A DNA stretch of 64,000 bases from an uncultured Ardenticatenia bacterium. Its GTDB lineage: Bacteria; Chloroflexota; Anaerolineae; 4572-78; NAK82. Below the pieces are notes generated by a model. That model saw nothing but the letters and a program-made list of their open reading frames with translations. It searched no databases and was not told the DNA's origin. The position numbers and the translations under genes are program-made. The DNA lies in the NCBI GenBank assembly GCA_937127125.1, contig CAKZLO010000033.1, positions 1 through 64,000 on the forward strand. Reading direction: 5' to 3'. Within the stretch, counting starts at the first letter, position 1. Each line of letters starts with the position of its first letter. Shown here one piece after another: positions 17,017 through 26,789 of this stretch.

Positions 17017-18996
17017 TCAGGGCACGACAACTATCTGACTGAGCGGCACAGCGTCCCCGATGACCTGACCGTCTTCATCCAGCACCATCAGCCTCCTGCC
17101 CGAGGTCGCTTCGTACAACCCAATTAGTACACGGTAGTTTCCCGAGGGTGCCTGCGTATCCACCGGGATGGCGTACTGGTCGAACACGCGCTCACCTGCT
17201 GACCATTGGCTGGTGGGATATGTGCCACGCACCGGCGGATTGTCCCACTGCCCCCACATTCGACCGTCAGGACCGATCAGATGGGTGAAGACAGTGTAAT
17301 CGCCGGCGAGTGGTACCAGGGCATGCCAGACCAGCGTGAGTACCAGCTTCTTGCCGGGCGCCGCCGTTGGCTGAGCCTTGTCGCCCTTGCCGAAGCGGAA
17401 GCCCTCCAGCTGGATGAGCGCCTCAGTGGGGGCGGCCGCCTCAGCGAAACGCGCCGGCTGGGCGATCATTGTTTGGAGAAAACGCTCGGGCGACTCGTAC
17501 AGGCCGATGTGGACTGCGCGGAAGAAGACCGCGTCGAGCCGCGCGCTGTGACGCTCCATCCATGGTTCTATCAGCCGCGATACAGGTGCATCCGCAGCCG
17601 GGATAGGAATCAACCAGGCGCGTGGATGGCGCTCGAACGTGGCCTGCAGAGCATCAAGAGCACCCTGCTCCGTCGTGTTGATGTCATAGGGGATCAAATA
17701 GGTGGGCAGGCGCGCCGCACGCTCGTTGTAGTAGTTGATCTCGGGCAGGGCAGCGGTGTAAATGATCGCGTCCTCCGGGTGTGCTTTGCGCTGAATGTAG
17801 TTCATCACGTCGCGCCACGGTGGGCTCTTGGCAAACGATGGATTGTGATAGTAATTGTTCAGTGCATAGGCCGTATGGCCCAGAAAGAGGACGGCGAGCA
17901 CTGCCACAGGCAAACTCACGCGGGCGCGCCAAGAACTGAGCGCTTGCTCTATACCCACCCCTATTAGCAGCAGAAAGCTAGGGCTGGCCAGCACCAGATA
18001 ACGTTCGTTGAAAATCGCTTTAAACCGCGAGACGAGAAAGACTGTCAGCAACGGAATGAACAGATAAAGGAGTGTCAGGTGCAGTGCGCGACGGTTGCTA
18101 CGCCGTGCAACGATCACGCCCCAAGCCAAGAGGAGCAACGTCGCGCCCGCGTTCAGCCAGGTCAGCGGTGCGATCAGATACTGTCCGCCGCCGAAAGCGA
18201 GCAGTGGGCGCAGGATCGCGGCAATGAGGTCGGGCGAATCAAAGTTGCCGCGGTACCAGGTCAGGAATCTCCAGACGTAGATCAACCATGGGAGATAAGC
18301 AAGGCCTGCCACGAGGCCGGTGACAATGTAGCGCCACGGAATGCGCCGCCTTTGCCAGGCATTCCACAGCACAAACAAAGCCTGAAAGGCGACGATTAGG
18401 AAAAAATAGTAGTGCGTGTAGGCCAGCACAAGGGTGAGCGCACCGTAGAGTGCCCACTCGCGCCAGCGTCCACGCGCCAACGCCTGCCAGAGGGCCAGAG
18501 TAGAGGCTGCTCCCAACCATGTTGCCAGAGAGTACGAGCGTGCATCCTGGGCGAAGTAAATCTGATATGGGCTGATAGCCGTCAGAAGTCCTGCCGCCAC
18601 CGCGGCGCGCCAGCCAAACCAGCGCGCGCACAGCGCCATCAAAATCGCGACCAACACTGTCCCATTGACCAGTGGCAGAAAGCGCAAGGCATACTCACTC
18701 GTGCCCGCAAGGGAAAACCAGTTGTGCATCAGTGGATAGTAGAGTGGCGGATGTGCATGGGTTGTGTAAAACTGAAGCATTTCGGCATACGAGCGGATGC
18801 TGTAGGCCCACGTCGCAGCCTCGTCGCCGCGCAATTCCTGATAGTTCAAGCGATAGGCACGCAGCACAAAGGATAGGAACACAACCGCGACCATAGCCGT
18901 GAGCGCCAGGTATCGGGTGTGATGGGCGCCCAGTCGGTTCGGGGTCTGTTTATGCTCTGAGACTGTTGCGATGTGCTGAGTGCTTGTGAGGTCCAT
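17017..18996 (-). CDS. GT39/PMT-like membrane glycosyltransferase with one beta-sandwich module
   Basis: ATG 18996 (MDLTSTQHIATV) is chosen; an upstream in-frame start at 19077 would overlap the preceding gene by 37 bp and add 27 residues unlike the rest. 659 residues. The membrane domain begins with a helix and RLNYQELRGDEAATWAYSIRSYAEML, the acidic D-E motif of the first outer loop, then HPPLYYPLMHNWF, common in GT39 (PMT_2) proteins. About eleven hydrophobic segments end near residue 400. One module sits at about 525-632 (DYTVFTHLIGPDG, YPTSQWSAGE, GLYEATSGRRL). Confidence 0.86.
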   Translation of the reverse strand: MDLTSTQHIATVSEHKQTPNRLGAHHTRYLALTAMVAVVFLSFVLRAYRLNYQELRGDEAATWAYSIRSYAEMLQFYTTHAHPPLYYPLMHNWFSLAGTSEYALRFLPLVNGTVLVAILMALCARWFGWRAAVAAGLLTAISPYQIYFAQDARSYSLATWLGAASTLALWQALARGRWREWALYGALTLVLAYTHYYFFLIVAFQALFVLWNAWQRRRIPWRYIVTGLVAGLAYLPWLIYVWRFLTWYRGNFDSPDLIAAILRPLLAFGGGQYLIAPLTWLNAGATLLLLAWGVIVARRSNRRALHLTLLYLFIPLLTVFLVSRFKAIFNERYLVLASPSFLLLIGVGIEQALSSWRARVSLPVAVLAVLFLGHTAYALNNYYHNPSFAKSPPWRDVMNYIQRKAHPEDAIIYTAALPEINYYNERAARLPTYLIPYDINTTEQGALDALQATFERHPRAWLIPIPAADAPVSRLIEPWMERHSARLDAVFFRAVHIGLYESPERFLQTMIAQPARFAEAAAPTEALIQLEGFRFGKGDKAQPTAAPGKKLVLTLVWHALVPLAGDYTVFTHLIGPDGRMWGQWDNPPVRGTYPTSQWSAGERVFDQYAIPVDTQAPSGNYRVLIGLYEATSGRRLMVLDEDGQVIGDAVPLSQIVVVP

Positions 18997-19040
18997 TTTT
19001 GTCTTAAGCTGCCAACCCGATGTGGTCCGACATGGCGACG

Positions 19041-21644
19041 TCAGGGCAAGACATGCACCAGAGGGGGCAGCACCCACGCATCCGCTTCCACGTCCTCCCC
19101 ATCAGGTTGATACACTGGTAAGCGCCGACCGCTGCTCAATTCGTACAAACCGATGGCCAGGCGGTAATCACCTGCTGGCAGCCCCTGTCCTGTGCGGTCC
19201 ACCAGTCGGACAGCGCGCACGTCGGTGATCACCTCATCCGGTGACCAAATGGTGGTAGGGTATGTGTTAGCAACCGGTTGTGAGTCGCTCCCTGTCGCAA
19301 GATTGCCCTGCGCATCCAGCAGGTGTACAAACACAGTATAGTCAATCGCAGGAGTGCTGAGTGCCTGCCAGAGCAGGGTCAATGTCAGTTCGCCACCGCT
19401 GCGCGCCGTCAGCGTGTCCGCCACCAGGCCGACCAGCTTAGCGACATCCCCAAAGCGCACATCCAGCCGGGTAGCGCGCTGCCATAAGGCAGCGTCAGGT
19501 GCGGGCAAGGGCACTTTGAGCGGACCGGCCAGCCATGTATCTTGGATACCATCCGCACTGCCGGTCACCGGCAGGCGCTGGTCGCTGGCCGGATCGTAAA
19601 CGGCGATGGCCAGCCAGTAGCGTCCCGGTGGCGGCAGAGTCTGCGCTTGCAAGGTCACGTGATGTTGCGCCGCAACCGTGTCCAGGCCGGGCCGCCAGAA
19701 GGTGGTCGGATAAACCCAGCCGGTGGGGCGGGCATCGCCGTTGCCCCAGGCGCGTCGGTTATCATCCACCAAATGCACCAGCACCTCATACTCGTCGCGC
19801 ATCGGCGCATCCGCTTGCCAGAAACATGTGACCGGCAGCGTTTGTTCGGTGCCGGACAGGTCAATCGTAGTCGGGTAGGTTATCCCTGTCAAACGCATCG
19901 GCCCGAAGGAAACGTGGGCCGGTTGCGCGGGCTGCTGTATGAACAGCGCTGGGTCGACCTCTATGTGGGCAGCCCATGCCACCACGTCGTCATCTATTGT
20001 GCGCAAGGGTGTGGCTTCTGATCTGCTCAACGCAGTGCGGATGAGTTCCAGCCCTTTTTCGCTCAATGGAGGCAGAATGGTCAGGCGCCGGTCGACCAGC
20101 CGTGCCCACATGGTGTCGGTCGGGGTTCTGTCCGGCGCGACGACCACCACTTCGCCTTCGGCAGGCGTCACTTGCAGGACAGCCTCGCGGCTGTAAATGC
20201 CACCCAGGTAATAAAGCAGTGGTGCGTCTTTGAGCCGGGACATAGGTAAATAGACAGTCGCCCCGGCAGAGGTGCGCGCCAGCACAGCGTCGCGGATGCT
20301 CAACGCGCCAATGTCATTGGCGCGCCGCACCGCCGGAGAGTCCGCCCACCGCACGAAGTGCGCCTGCCAAGTGAGTGGCAGGGAGACCAATGCCAGAAGC
20401 GCAATGAAGCGGGATAGCCGGGAGGTCAGTTCCGAGACAGGGCACAGGCGATCCAGCCATCCCGTCAGGTATACCGGTGCCAGCGCGATCAGCATAGCCG
20501 TCGGGACAATCGCTACTAGCATACGCAAAGGATGGGGTGCCTCAATGGTTACCATTGACGGTACTAGGCCAATCAGCCACCACAGCCACACCAGGCGGTG
20601 CAACAGGTGCGCGCTATGCCACAGGGCACCTAGAAACCCCACCGCCAGGAACGGCGCCAGCAAGGGTGTGATACCTGGGTAGTCCGGCAAGCCGCTGGAC
20701 ACTGTCGTGCTACCCAGGCAGCAGAAATATCCCAGCACACGCGGCACGTTCTGCAGGATTTCCATCACCACCTGCGAGGGTTCGTGCACATACTGCCAGA
20801 TCGTGACACTCGCAGCGCGCGTACTAAATTGCCCAGGATGTGTGACGAAGTACCATATCATCGGCAGAGCGGTCAGCAAAGCACTGAACGCCAGCCCGAT
20901 CAGGCCCAGGCAGCGCGCGCGTACGATTTCCCCCCGATCACCGGTGCGAACTCGTAGGATAGCTCGTAGCAGATCTGGCAGGACGGCCACGGCGAGGATG
21001 GGCGGTAGCAAACGCGCCGCGCCATAGGTGTAAGCGCCCAGCCCCAGCATCACACCCGCCAGGACAAACCATTTGCTCTTTCCGCTATGCCATCCCTTCA
21101 GGAAGAACCAGAATAGTGGCACAGAGAGGAACGGTACCAGGATAGGGCGTTGGCCACGCTGACTGACGGCAAGATGCCAGTATGAAACAGCCAGTACCAG
21201 GCTGCCATTCACTGCCAGCCAAAGGCGCAGCCGACGCATGTGCCGGACAAGCGGTGCCGACTCTGGCAGCAAGGAGGGCAAGTCGTACAGAAAGCCAAAG
21301 AGCAGCGCCACGTGGAGCACCCCTATCAACGCTGTCACCACTCGCATGGCGAAGGATGTGGCGCCGAAAATCCAGATGGAGGGGATAAGCAGATAGATGA
21401 AAAGAGACTCGCGGCCGCCGTTGGTGGGAAAGAAAAGCGTATGCCCTCCGCGCTGCATGAGGCGCAAGGCATCCAGGCCGTTATACGCCGGGTCAAACCA
21501 GATACCAGGAGGATGGTCTGTCAAGCCGTAGAAGCGCACCAGCCAGGCAATGCACAGCACTCCCCATACGGCCACCCAACGCCATGGATGTGCGTTGCCG
21601 TAGCGTTGCGCACGTGTTCCTGTACTGTACCTCGCCGGTGACAC
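19041..21644 (-). CDS. GT39/PMT-like membrane protein with two beta-sandwich modules and altered active-site motif
   Basis: GTG start at 21644, with GGAGG 7 nt upstream and 1 bp after the stop of the previous gene. 867 residues: polytopic half (about 20-440), then two modules (about 585-690 with YEVLVHLVDDN and IAVYDPASDQRLPV; about 737-840 with DYTVFVHLLDAQGN, TYPTTIW and GLYELSSGRRL). The N-terminal region aligns with the 7912-10509 protein (DGLDALQLVRWG against NGLDALRLMQRG), but the acidic pair D-E of that paralogue is replaced by D-P (IWFDPAYNG). It may be inactive, or use another partner residue. Confidence 0.83.
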   Translation of the reverse strand: MSPARYSTGTRAQRYGNAHPWRWVAVWGVLCIAWLVRFYGLTDHPPGIWFDPAYNGLDALRLMQRGGHTLFFPTNGGRESLFIYLLIPSIWIFGATSFAMRVVTALIGVLHVALLFGFLYDLPSLLPESAPLVRHMRRLRLWLAVNGSLVLAVSYWHLAVSQRGQRPILVPFLSVPLFWFFLKGWHSGKSKWFVLAGVMLGLGAYTYGAARLLPPILAVAVLPDLLRAILRVRTGDRGEIVRARCLGLIGLAFSALLTALPMIWYFVTHPGQFSTRAASVTIWQYVHEPSQVVMEILQNVPRVLGYFCCLGSTTVSSGLPDYPGITPLLAPFLAVGFLGALWHSAHLLHRLVWLWWLIGLVPSMVTIEAPHPLRMLVAIVPTAMLIALAPVYLTGWLDRLCPVSELTSRLSRFIALLALVSLPLTWQAHFVRWADSPAVRRANDIGALSIRDAVLARTSAGATVYLPMSRLKDAPLLYYLGGIYSREAVLQVTPAEGEVVVVAPDRTPTDTMWARLVDRRLTILPPLSEKGLELIRTALSRSEATPLRTIDDDVVAWAAHIEVDPALFIQQPAQPAHVSFGPMRLTGITYPTTIDLSGTEQTLPVTCFWQADAPMRDEYEVLVHLVDDNRRAWGNGDARPTGWVYPTTFWRPGLDTVAAQHHVTLQAQTLPPPGRYWLAIAVYDPASDQRLPVTGSADGIQDTWLAGPLKVPLPAPDAALWQRATRLDVRFGDVAKLVGLVADTLTARSGGELTLTLLWQALSTPAIDYTVFVHLLDAQGNLATGSDSQPVANTYPTTIWSPDEVITDVRAVRLVDRTGQGLPAGDYRLAIGLYELSSGRRLPVYQPDGEDVEADAWVLPPLVHVLP

Positions 21645-21645
21645 C

Positions 21646-24003
21646 CTAATGCCTCCGCAGCCGAGACAACAGCCCTGTTCCTGTGAGCGCCAGCAAGCTC
21701 AGCACGCTGATGATAGCTCCTGCCGTAAAGCTGAACGGGCGAAACTCCATTGCGACCCGATGCCGACCGGCCGGCACCACCACGCCGCGCAGGACATAAT
21801 CGACAGGCATGATATCCACGGGTTGACCGTCCAGATAAGCCTGCCAGCCCGGATAATAGATTTCGCTCACCACCAGCAGCCCGTCAGCAGGAGTAACCAC
21901 GTCCAGTGTGATGCTTCCCGGGGTACGCTTTTGCAGGGTGACCTCGCCGGCCTGTCCGCCTTCGGGTGGATGCAGTGCGAGTGCGCTGCCGGGCGGCACC
22001 AACGCCACCTGCATCGGATCGAAGGTCACTTCGTCCAAACGCGCCAGTGCCTCCTCATCAGCAATCTCTTCCACGTGGTAAACCAGCCAGGCGCGCGGTG
22101 CAGGTGACTTCAACCGATGCACATAGGTGGTGTCTTTGCCGGCCGGTTCCTGATAGATGATTTGCGAGGGGGCATACAACTCCTGACGCCAGGTGATCAC
22201 ATAATGCACGTTCAGCAGCTGCCATACACGTTCCATACGGAGCGTTCGGTACAAGGCGTCATAACGTGCCAGGCGTAACGGGCTGGCACCCCATGTATCT
22301 TCTATTTCGTATGGCACCCCATAATTCTCGTAGAGGCGGTACTCGTTGTACACGCGAAACACCTCGCCAGGCCGCGCGTCGGTGCGGATTGCCTGCACGG
22401 GGGGTGGAGTGCTCGTCTGCGCCTCAGGTAATGCCGGGTGCAGGTTGGTCTGCCAATTTGCCGTGAAGAGGTCCAGCACCACCAGCGCTCCCAAGCCGAT
22501 CCGGCCCCATGCTGCGTGAACAGGTTGCGGCGCGGCGCACGTGCGCAACAATCCCCATACCAGGCTGAGCAGAATGGTCAGCCAGACGCTCTGCGCTAGG
22601 AGCTTTCGGAAGGGATGCTCATCCTGCCAGCCGGTGGCATTGTGTCCGATGAAGAACAAGAACACCAGAGCAATGCTTCCCATTAGCAGCCAGCGCACGG
22701 TGAGATCAAACCGTGTGCGGTGTGGCTCTCCCTGCTCCTCGCGCTGCAGGTAGCGGCTGAAGCCATAACCGGCCAGCGCGGCCAATGCCAGGCTGAACAG
22801 AAAGGCAAGGCGTTCCTGGCCGCGGAACAGGCCGAATCCGGGGATGAACAAATAGAATGGCGCGTACAGGAAGGTTTCACCGCCGAAGGAAAGGAACAAC
22901 GCCCCCACCGCCAGGACACCCCAGAAGATCACCTCGCGTCGTTGGCGATCTGCGCTCAGGGCGACCCACCCGGCGAACAAGAGCGGTAGGATACCCACAT
23001 AGAGCGGCGAATAGTAGCTCACCGAACCGGGCAACAGCAGCTGCAGCAGGTCGTAAAGCGGGAAGCCGCCAGCCATCTTATCGTAACTGCCAGCCGAACG
23101 CACCGACAGGCGCATATATTCCCACGCTGGCATCCATGCCACTGCGGCCAGCCCTAATCCTGCTGCTACTATAAACGCCCATGCCACGCCGACGCGCAGC
23201 ATGCCCCTACGACGAGATCTCTCGTCACGGGTGCCGCCTGAGTAGGCGATTGCGATGAAGGCTAGGTAGCAGGTGAAGGTGTAGCCAACCAGCATAGCAC
23301 TCTGTGGGTGACCGGCCAGCAAGGCAAGCCCCCACGCAGCGCCGGCCCACGCCAGAAACTGCCAGCGCAGTGTGCTGCGCAACGTAGGCTGGTCGGCCGT
23401 GCGATCAACTAGGGCTATGTCACTAAGGTACAACATGAGCGGCAGCCAGATGTCAGTCTCCAGCACTGCCAGCTGCTGACTCGGGTAGCCTGTAAGGTAT
23501 CCGCCAAAGGTGAAGATTAGCGCACTCAGCAGCGCTGCATCGCGGCGGCCAGTCAATCGGCGCATCAGCAGGTAGGTGAACATCCCCGCCAGCCAGAAAT
23601 GGGCGATCGCTTCCATCTCGAGTGCGAAGAGAGGAAAATTGGGCATACCCGCCAACACCAGAGTGAGCAGACTCGGCGGGTAGAGCACAGCACTTTGCAC
23701 ATCCGCCCAGAAGGGGGCGCCAGCGTAGGTGTAGGGATTCCAAAGGGGCAGACGTCCGGCAGCCAGTTCGCGTGCCTCCAAGGTGGCAAAGGCCCAAAAT
23801 TGCTTGGCAAAGTCGCCGGGTGGAAAGCTGGCACGGTCGGCCAGATTGGGGGTCAGGATACGCCAGAAGAAAAGCAGCACCAGGGCAGCTAGAACCAGTG
23901 CGCTGACACCGTCGCGCCACGACCAGCGTTCCTCAAAATTGCCACCGTGGCGCGTCTGCGCCTTTTCCACGGTACGAGATGCATCAGTTGAGAGATTCAC
24001 CAT
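21646..24003 (-). CDS. YfhO-like polytopic membrane protein
   Basis: 785 residues with about 12 hydrophobic segments and a beta-rich C-terminal outer domain before a last helix. Features match the YfhO family: PGDFAKQFWAFATLEARELAAGRLPLWNPY near the N-terminus and GLLVVSEIYYPGWQAYLDGQ followed by GRHRVAMEFRP before the last helix. Known YfhO-type proteins take part in glycosylation of cell-wall or lipid glycans; the reaction here is unknown. It is the only large glycosyltransferase-like member of the operon without the shared beta-sandwich module. ATG 24003 lies in ATGGTGA, overlapping the previous stop. Confidence 0.87.
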   Translation of the reverse strand: MVNLSTDASRTVEKAQTRHGGNFEERWSWRDGVSALVLAALVLLFFWRILTPNLADRASFPPGDFAKQFWAFATLEARELAAGRLPLWNPYTYAGAPFWADVQSAVLYPPSLLTLVLAGMPNFPLFALEMEAIAHFWLAGMFTYLLMRRLTGRRDAALLSALIFTFGGYLTGYPSQQLAVLETDIWLPLMLYLSDIALVDRTADQPTLRSTLRWQFLAWAGAAWGLALLAGHPQSAMLVGYTFTCYLAFIAIAYSGGTRDERSRRRGMLRVGVAWAFIVAAGLGLAAVAWMPAWEYMRLSVRSAGSYDKMAGGFPLYDLLQLLLPGSVSYYSPLYVGILPLLFAGWVALSADRQRREVIFWGVLAVGALFLSFGGETFLYAPFYLFIPGFGLFRGQERLAFLFSLALAALAGYGFSRYLQREEQGEPHRTRFDLTVRWLLMGSIALVFLFFIGHNATGWQDEHPFRKLLAQSVWLTILLSLVWGLLRTCAAPQPVHAAWGRIGLGALVVLDLFTANWQTNLHPALPEAQTSTPPPVQAIRTDARPGEVFRVYNEYRLYENYGVPYEIEDTWGASPLRLARYDALYRTLRMERVWQLLNVHYVITWRQELYAPSQIIYQEPAGKDTTYVHRLKSPAPRAWLVYHVEEIADEEALARLDEVTFDPMQVALVPPGSALALHPPEGGQAGEVTLQKRTPGSITLDVVTPADGLLVVSEIYYPGWQAYLDGQPVDIMPVDYVLRGVVVPAGRHRVAMEFRPFSFTAGAIISVLSLLALTGTGLLSRLRRH

Positions 24004-26789
24004 AGGCGCACCGTGCCCAGATCAATGAAATCACCACCCGCCGAAACCGGCAGCCGTTGGCCGCTCGACGCGTCGTACATACCGGCGATCACGCGGTACG
24101 ATCCAGGAGGCAGATCGGTCGGCAGACGCAGGCGGTAGGGATCGCTCAGAAACTCACCGCGCAGCCATGTGCTGGTCGGGGCACGCCCCGCGAGCGGTTG
24201 TAGGTCTTGCTGTGCCACCACACGCCAATCCATATTCAGCAGCTGGACGAAAACAGTGTAGTTGCTGTCTACCTCGGCCAAAGATTGCCAGTGTAACGTC
24301 ACGCCCAGCTCGTCGCCAAGCCGAGGTTCCCGGCTTGTCAGCTCATACCCCACCAGTCGGAAGGCAGGTGGATTGCTCAGCACGACATCGGCCGTTTCGG
24401 CGACACGTGGCGGCTCGAAGCGGCGTGCGCGCTGCTGGACAGTAATTGGCGACAGGGAGACGCGCTCCCCGAGACTCTCGCCATAGCTCAGCAACGCGAT
24501 GTGCAATGTGAGTCGTGTGGCAGCGAGGCGTGGACTGGTGCTCAGACGATAAATCATCCGGCGCACCTGTCCTGGTTGCCATCCCGTGGGGTCGCCCACC
24601 AGTTCGGCAAGTGAACGTGTGGTTTCGTATCGATCGGGATCTGCGCCGCCGTCCAATGTTAGCTGCATCGTTATGTCCGTCAGACGAGATGTGTCGGCAC
24701 CGGCAGCCAGCTGCCAGTACAGCTGCATCCATACATCTTCGCCCGGCTGTAGTTCGGTCGGCAGCGCATACCCCACCAGGGTCAAGGCGCTCATCTCCCT
24801 GCGGATGGGATTGGGCAGCTGCAGAGAACGCAACGGCACGATAGCGCGCGCTGGAGCCACATCCAGTGCTGCAATGGGCTGCGGCGTCCCCAATTGCTGG
24901 CCACTCCTCGGCTCATATACAACCAGCTGCACTTGATAACGCCCCGGCGGAGCGTCTACAGGGAGCCACAGCGCGCGCCGGTCGACGACGAGCTGATCAG
25001 GTTGCCAGGTGGATGTTGCACCCGCGACGGCCAGAGGCGGCCAGTCTGCTTGAGCATAGCGCTCTCCTCGGAGGTCGGTCAGACGCAATGAAACCTGATA
25101 ATCGTGGGCGAGGTGGGCGGTAGCGCGCCATGTCAGCGCGAATGGGGCCACATCACCGGCTGCTATCTGCTGTGCCGGCACCGCCGCGCGCAATAACTCC
25201 AGCCCTCTCCCCGGCGATTCCTCGAATACGGTGTGGGCAGGTCGCTCGGCCATTGTGGAGGCCGTTGTAGTGGCATAGAGCGCCAGGCGTTGGCGTCCCA
25301 ACCAGCTCTGCCAGACGGGATAGGCGTTGGATGCCAACCATCCTTCCAGGACACTGTCGATGGGGACGCCATAGGGGGTATACCATATGCGACGATGTTG
25401 TGTTGCAATCTCGGCCAGCCGCTGCACCGCTTTGTCCGCCGGAGGCGGCGGGGTGTTAAAGTCCACATAAACGGGAAGATCCCCCTTATAATAATAGTTG
25501 AAGACCATTTCACTGCCGTCGCCGGTGATGATGATGGCGTCGTCGGGTGAGGCATAGTCCTCGATCATATGCGCAATGGTGCGCCAGTCCGGCTTGGCAT
25601 AGGCCGGATCGAAATAATGGTGGTAGAGTACCCAGCCACTGATGCTGAGCAGCCCCAGAAGCAGCAATGCCCCCACTGAGACGGCGAGGAAACGAGCCCA
25701 TCTGAATGACGCCCGCCCAAAGATACTGTGCACACCATGGCTCACGCCCAGCACACCCATTGCCACGACCAACAGATGAGCGACCTGCACCGGGATCAGG
25801 TAGCGTTCCAGATAGACCGGCGTGCGCAGCTCGCCGTAGAGCCAGGCGACCAGGTTGGGCATCAGCGTATAGACTGCCAGGAATGCCAACGTATAGCGGC
25901 CACGCCAATTGTGCCAGCTGCGCCAACCGGCATACACCAAGCCGCACCAGAACAGCACTGCAAATGCCAGACTGAGCCAAAATGACGTCGGCGGCGGCAC
26001 CAGCTCTCCCACGCTATACGCCACGATGCCGCGCAGGTATGTTTCCCACAGAGCTGGTTGGGGGATCCAGTTGTAGTACTCCTTGAGCGCGCCCAGACCA
26101 AAGTAGAGCCACAAACCGAACAACCCCAGTGTGATGAGCATCAGGCCGCCCCAGCGCAGATAAAACCGCCACTGGCGGAACATCCCCGTCGGTCGAAGCA
26201 GTCGACTCACCACCAAAAAGAGCCCCTGCACGCCGATCAGGATCAGGGCATGGTAATGGGTCAGGAGCGCCCACGCGGTGCCCAGCACGTAGAGCAATTG
26301 CCAGCGCCACTGCCATCGGCCCTGCCACAGCACCACAAAGCTCCACATGCTCACAAGTCCGGCCGCTGTGAGCATAGTATAGTTGCGAGCATCCTGAGAG
26401 TGCCAGATCTGATAGGGTGCTACTGCAATTAACAGCGCTGCGATGAGGCCCAAGCGCACACTGCCGAGCGCTCTTCCCAGCCGCATCATCAGTGGCACGC
26501 TCAGCACGCCACACAGCAGGGAGAGGAAACGCATTGCATATTCACTGTTGTCAAGCAGTGCACTCCAGTACAGAGTCAGGAAGTGATATAGCGGTGGCAC
26601 CACGCGCGTCGTCTGGAGTGTGTGCCACAATTGTGGCGGGGTAAGCGCAGCGTAGTGGAGTGTCCAGCCTTCGTCGATCCAGTAGCTTTGGGCGTCCAGG
26701 CGGTAAGCACGGAGCACGAAGGCCAGCAATGTGATGAGCAGCGTGGCCATCGCGGCAAAGTGGTATCGAAAGGTATGTTCACGGTTCAT
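23997..26789 (-). CDS. GT39/PMT-like membrane glycosyltransferase with three beta-sandwich modules
   Basis: 930 residues; ATGA overlap with the previous gene at 26786-26789. The first outer loop has SYWIDEGWTLHYA, a typical PMT_2 acidic motif, followed by PPLYHFLTLYWS; about eleven hydrophobic segments to residue 400. The outer part carries module-like regions at about 536-628, 670-770 (diverged, with YWQLAAGADTS) and 813-907 (LVGYELTSREP, VTLHWQSL, YTVFVQLLNMDW, AGMYDASSGQRLPVS). Predicted to transfer a sugar from a polyprenyl phosphate at the outer face of the membrane. Confidence 0.86.
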   Translation of the reverse strand: MNREHTFRYHFAAMATLLITLLAFVLRAYRLDAQSYWIDEGWTLHYAALTPPQLWHTLQTTRVVPPLYHFLTLYWSALLDNSEYAMRFLSLLCGVLSVPLMMRLGRALGSVRLGLIAALLIAVAPYQIWHSQDARNYTMLTAAGLVSMWSFVVLWQGRWQWRWQLLYVLGTAWALLTHYHALILIGVQGLFLVVSRLLRPTGMFRQWRFYLRWGGLMLITLGLFGLWLYFGLGALKEYYNWIPQPALWETYLRGIVAYSVGELVPPPTSFWLSLAFAVLFWCGLVYAGWRSWHNWRGRYTLAFLAVYTLMPNLVAWLYGELRTPVYLERYLIPVQVAHLLVVAMGVLGVSHGVHSIFGRASFRWARFLAVSVGALLLLGLLSISGWVLYHHYFDPAYAKPDWRTIAHMIEDYASPDDAIIITGDGSEMVFNYYYKGDLPVYVDFNTPPPPADKAVQRLAEIATQHRRIWYTPYGVPIDSVLEGWLASNAYPVWQSWLGRQRLALYATTTASTMAERPAHTVFEESPGRGLELLRAAVPAQQIAAGDVAPFALTWRATAHLAHDYQVSLRLTDLRGERYAQADWPPLAVAGATSTWQPDQLVVDRRALWLPVDAPPGRYQVQLVVYEPRSGQQLGTPQPIAALDVAPARAIVPLRSLQLPNPIRREMSALTLVGYALPTELQPGEDVWMQLYWQLAAGADTSRLTDITMQLTLDGGADPDRYETTRSLAELVGDPTGWQPGQVRRMIYRLSTSPRLAATRLTLHIALLSYGESLGERVSLSPITVQQRARRFEPPRVAETADVVLSNPPAFRLVGYELTSREPRLGDELGVTLHWQSLAEVDSNYTVFVQLLNMDWRVVAQQDLQPLAGRAPTSTWLRGEFLSDPYRLRLPTDLPPGSYRVIAGMYDASSGQRLPVSAGGDFIDLGTVRLW

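Noticed and set aside
18997-19077. 27-residue N-terminal extension of the 17017-18996 protein
   Set aside because: It overlaps the preceding gene by 37 bp and lacks a ribosome site; ATG 18996 gives a typical short cytosolic N-terminus before the first helix.
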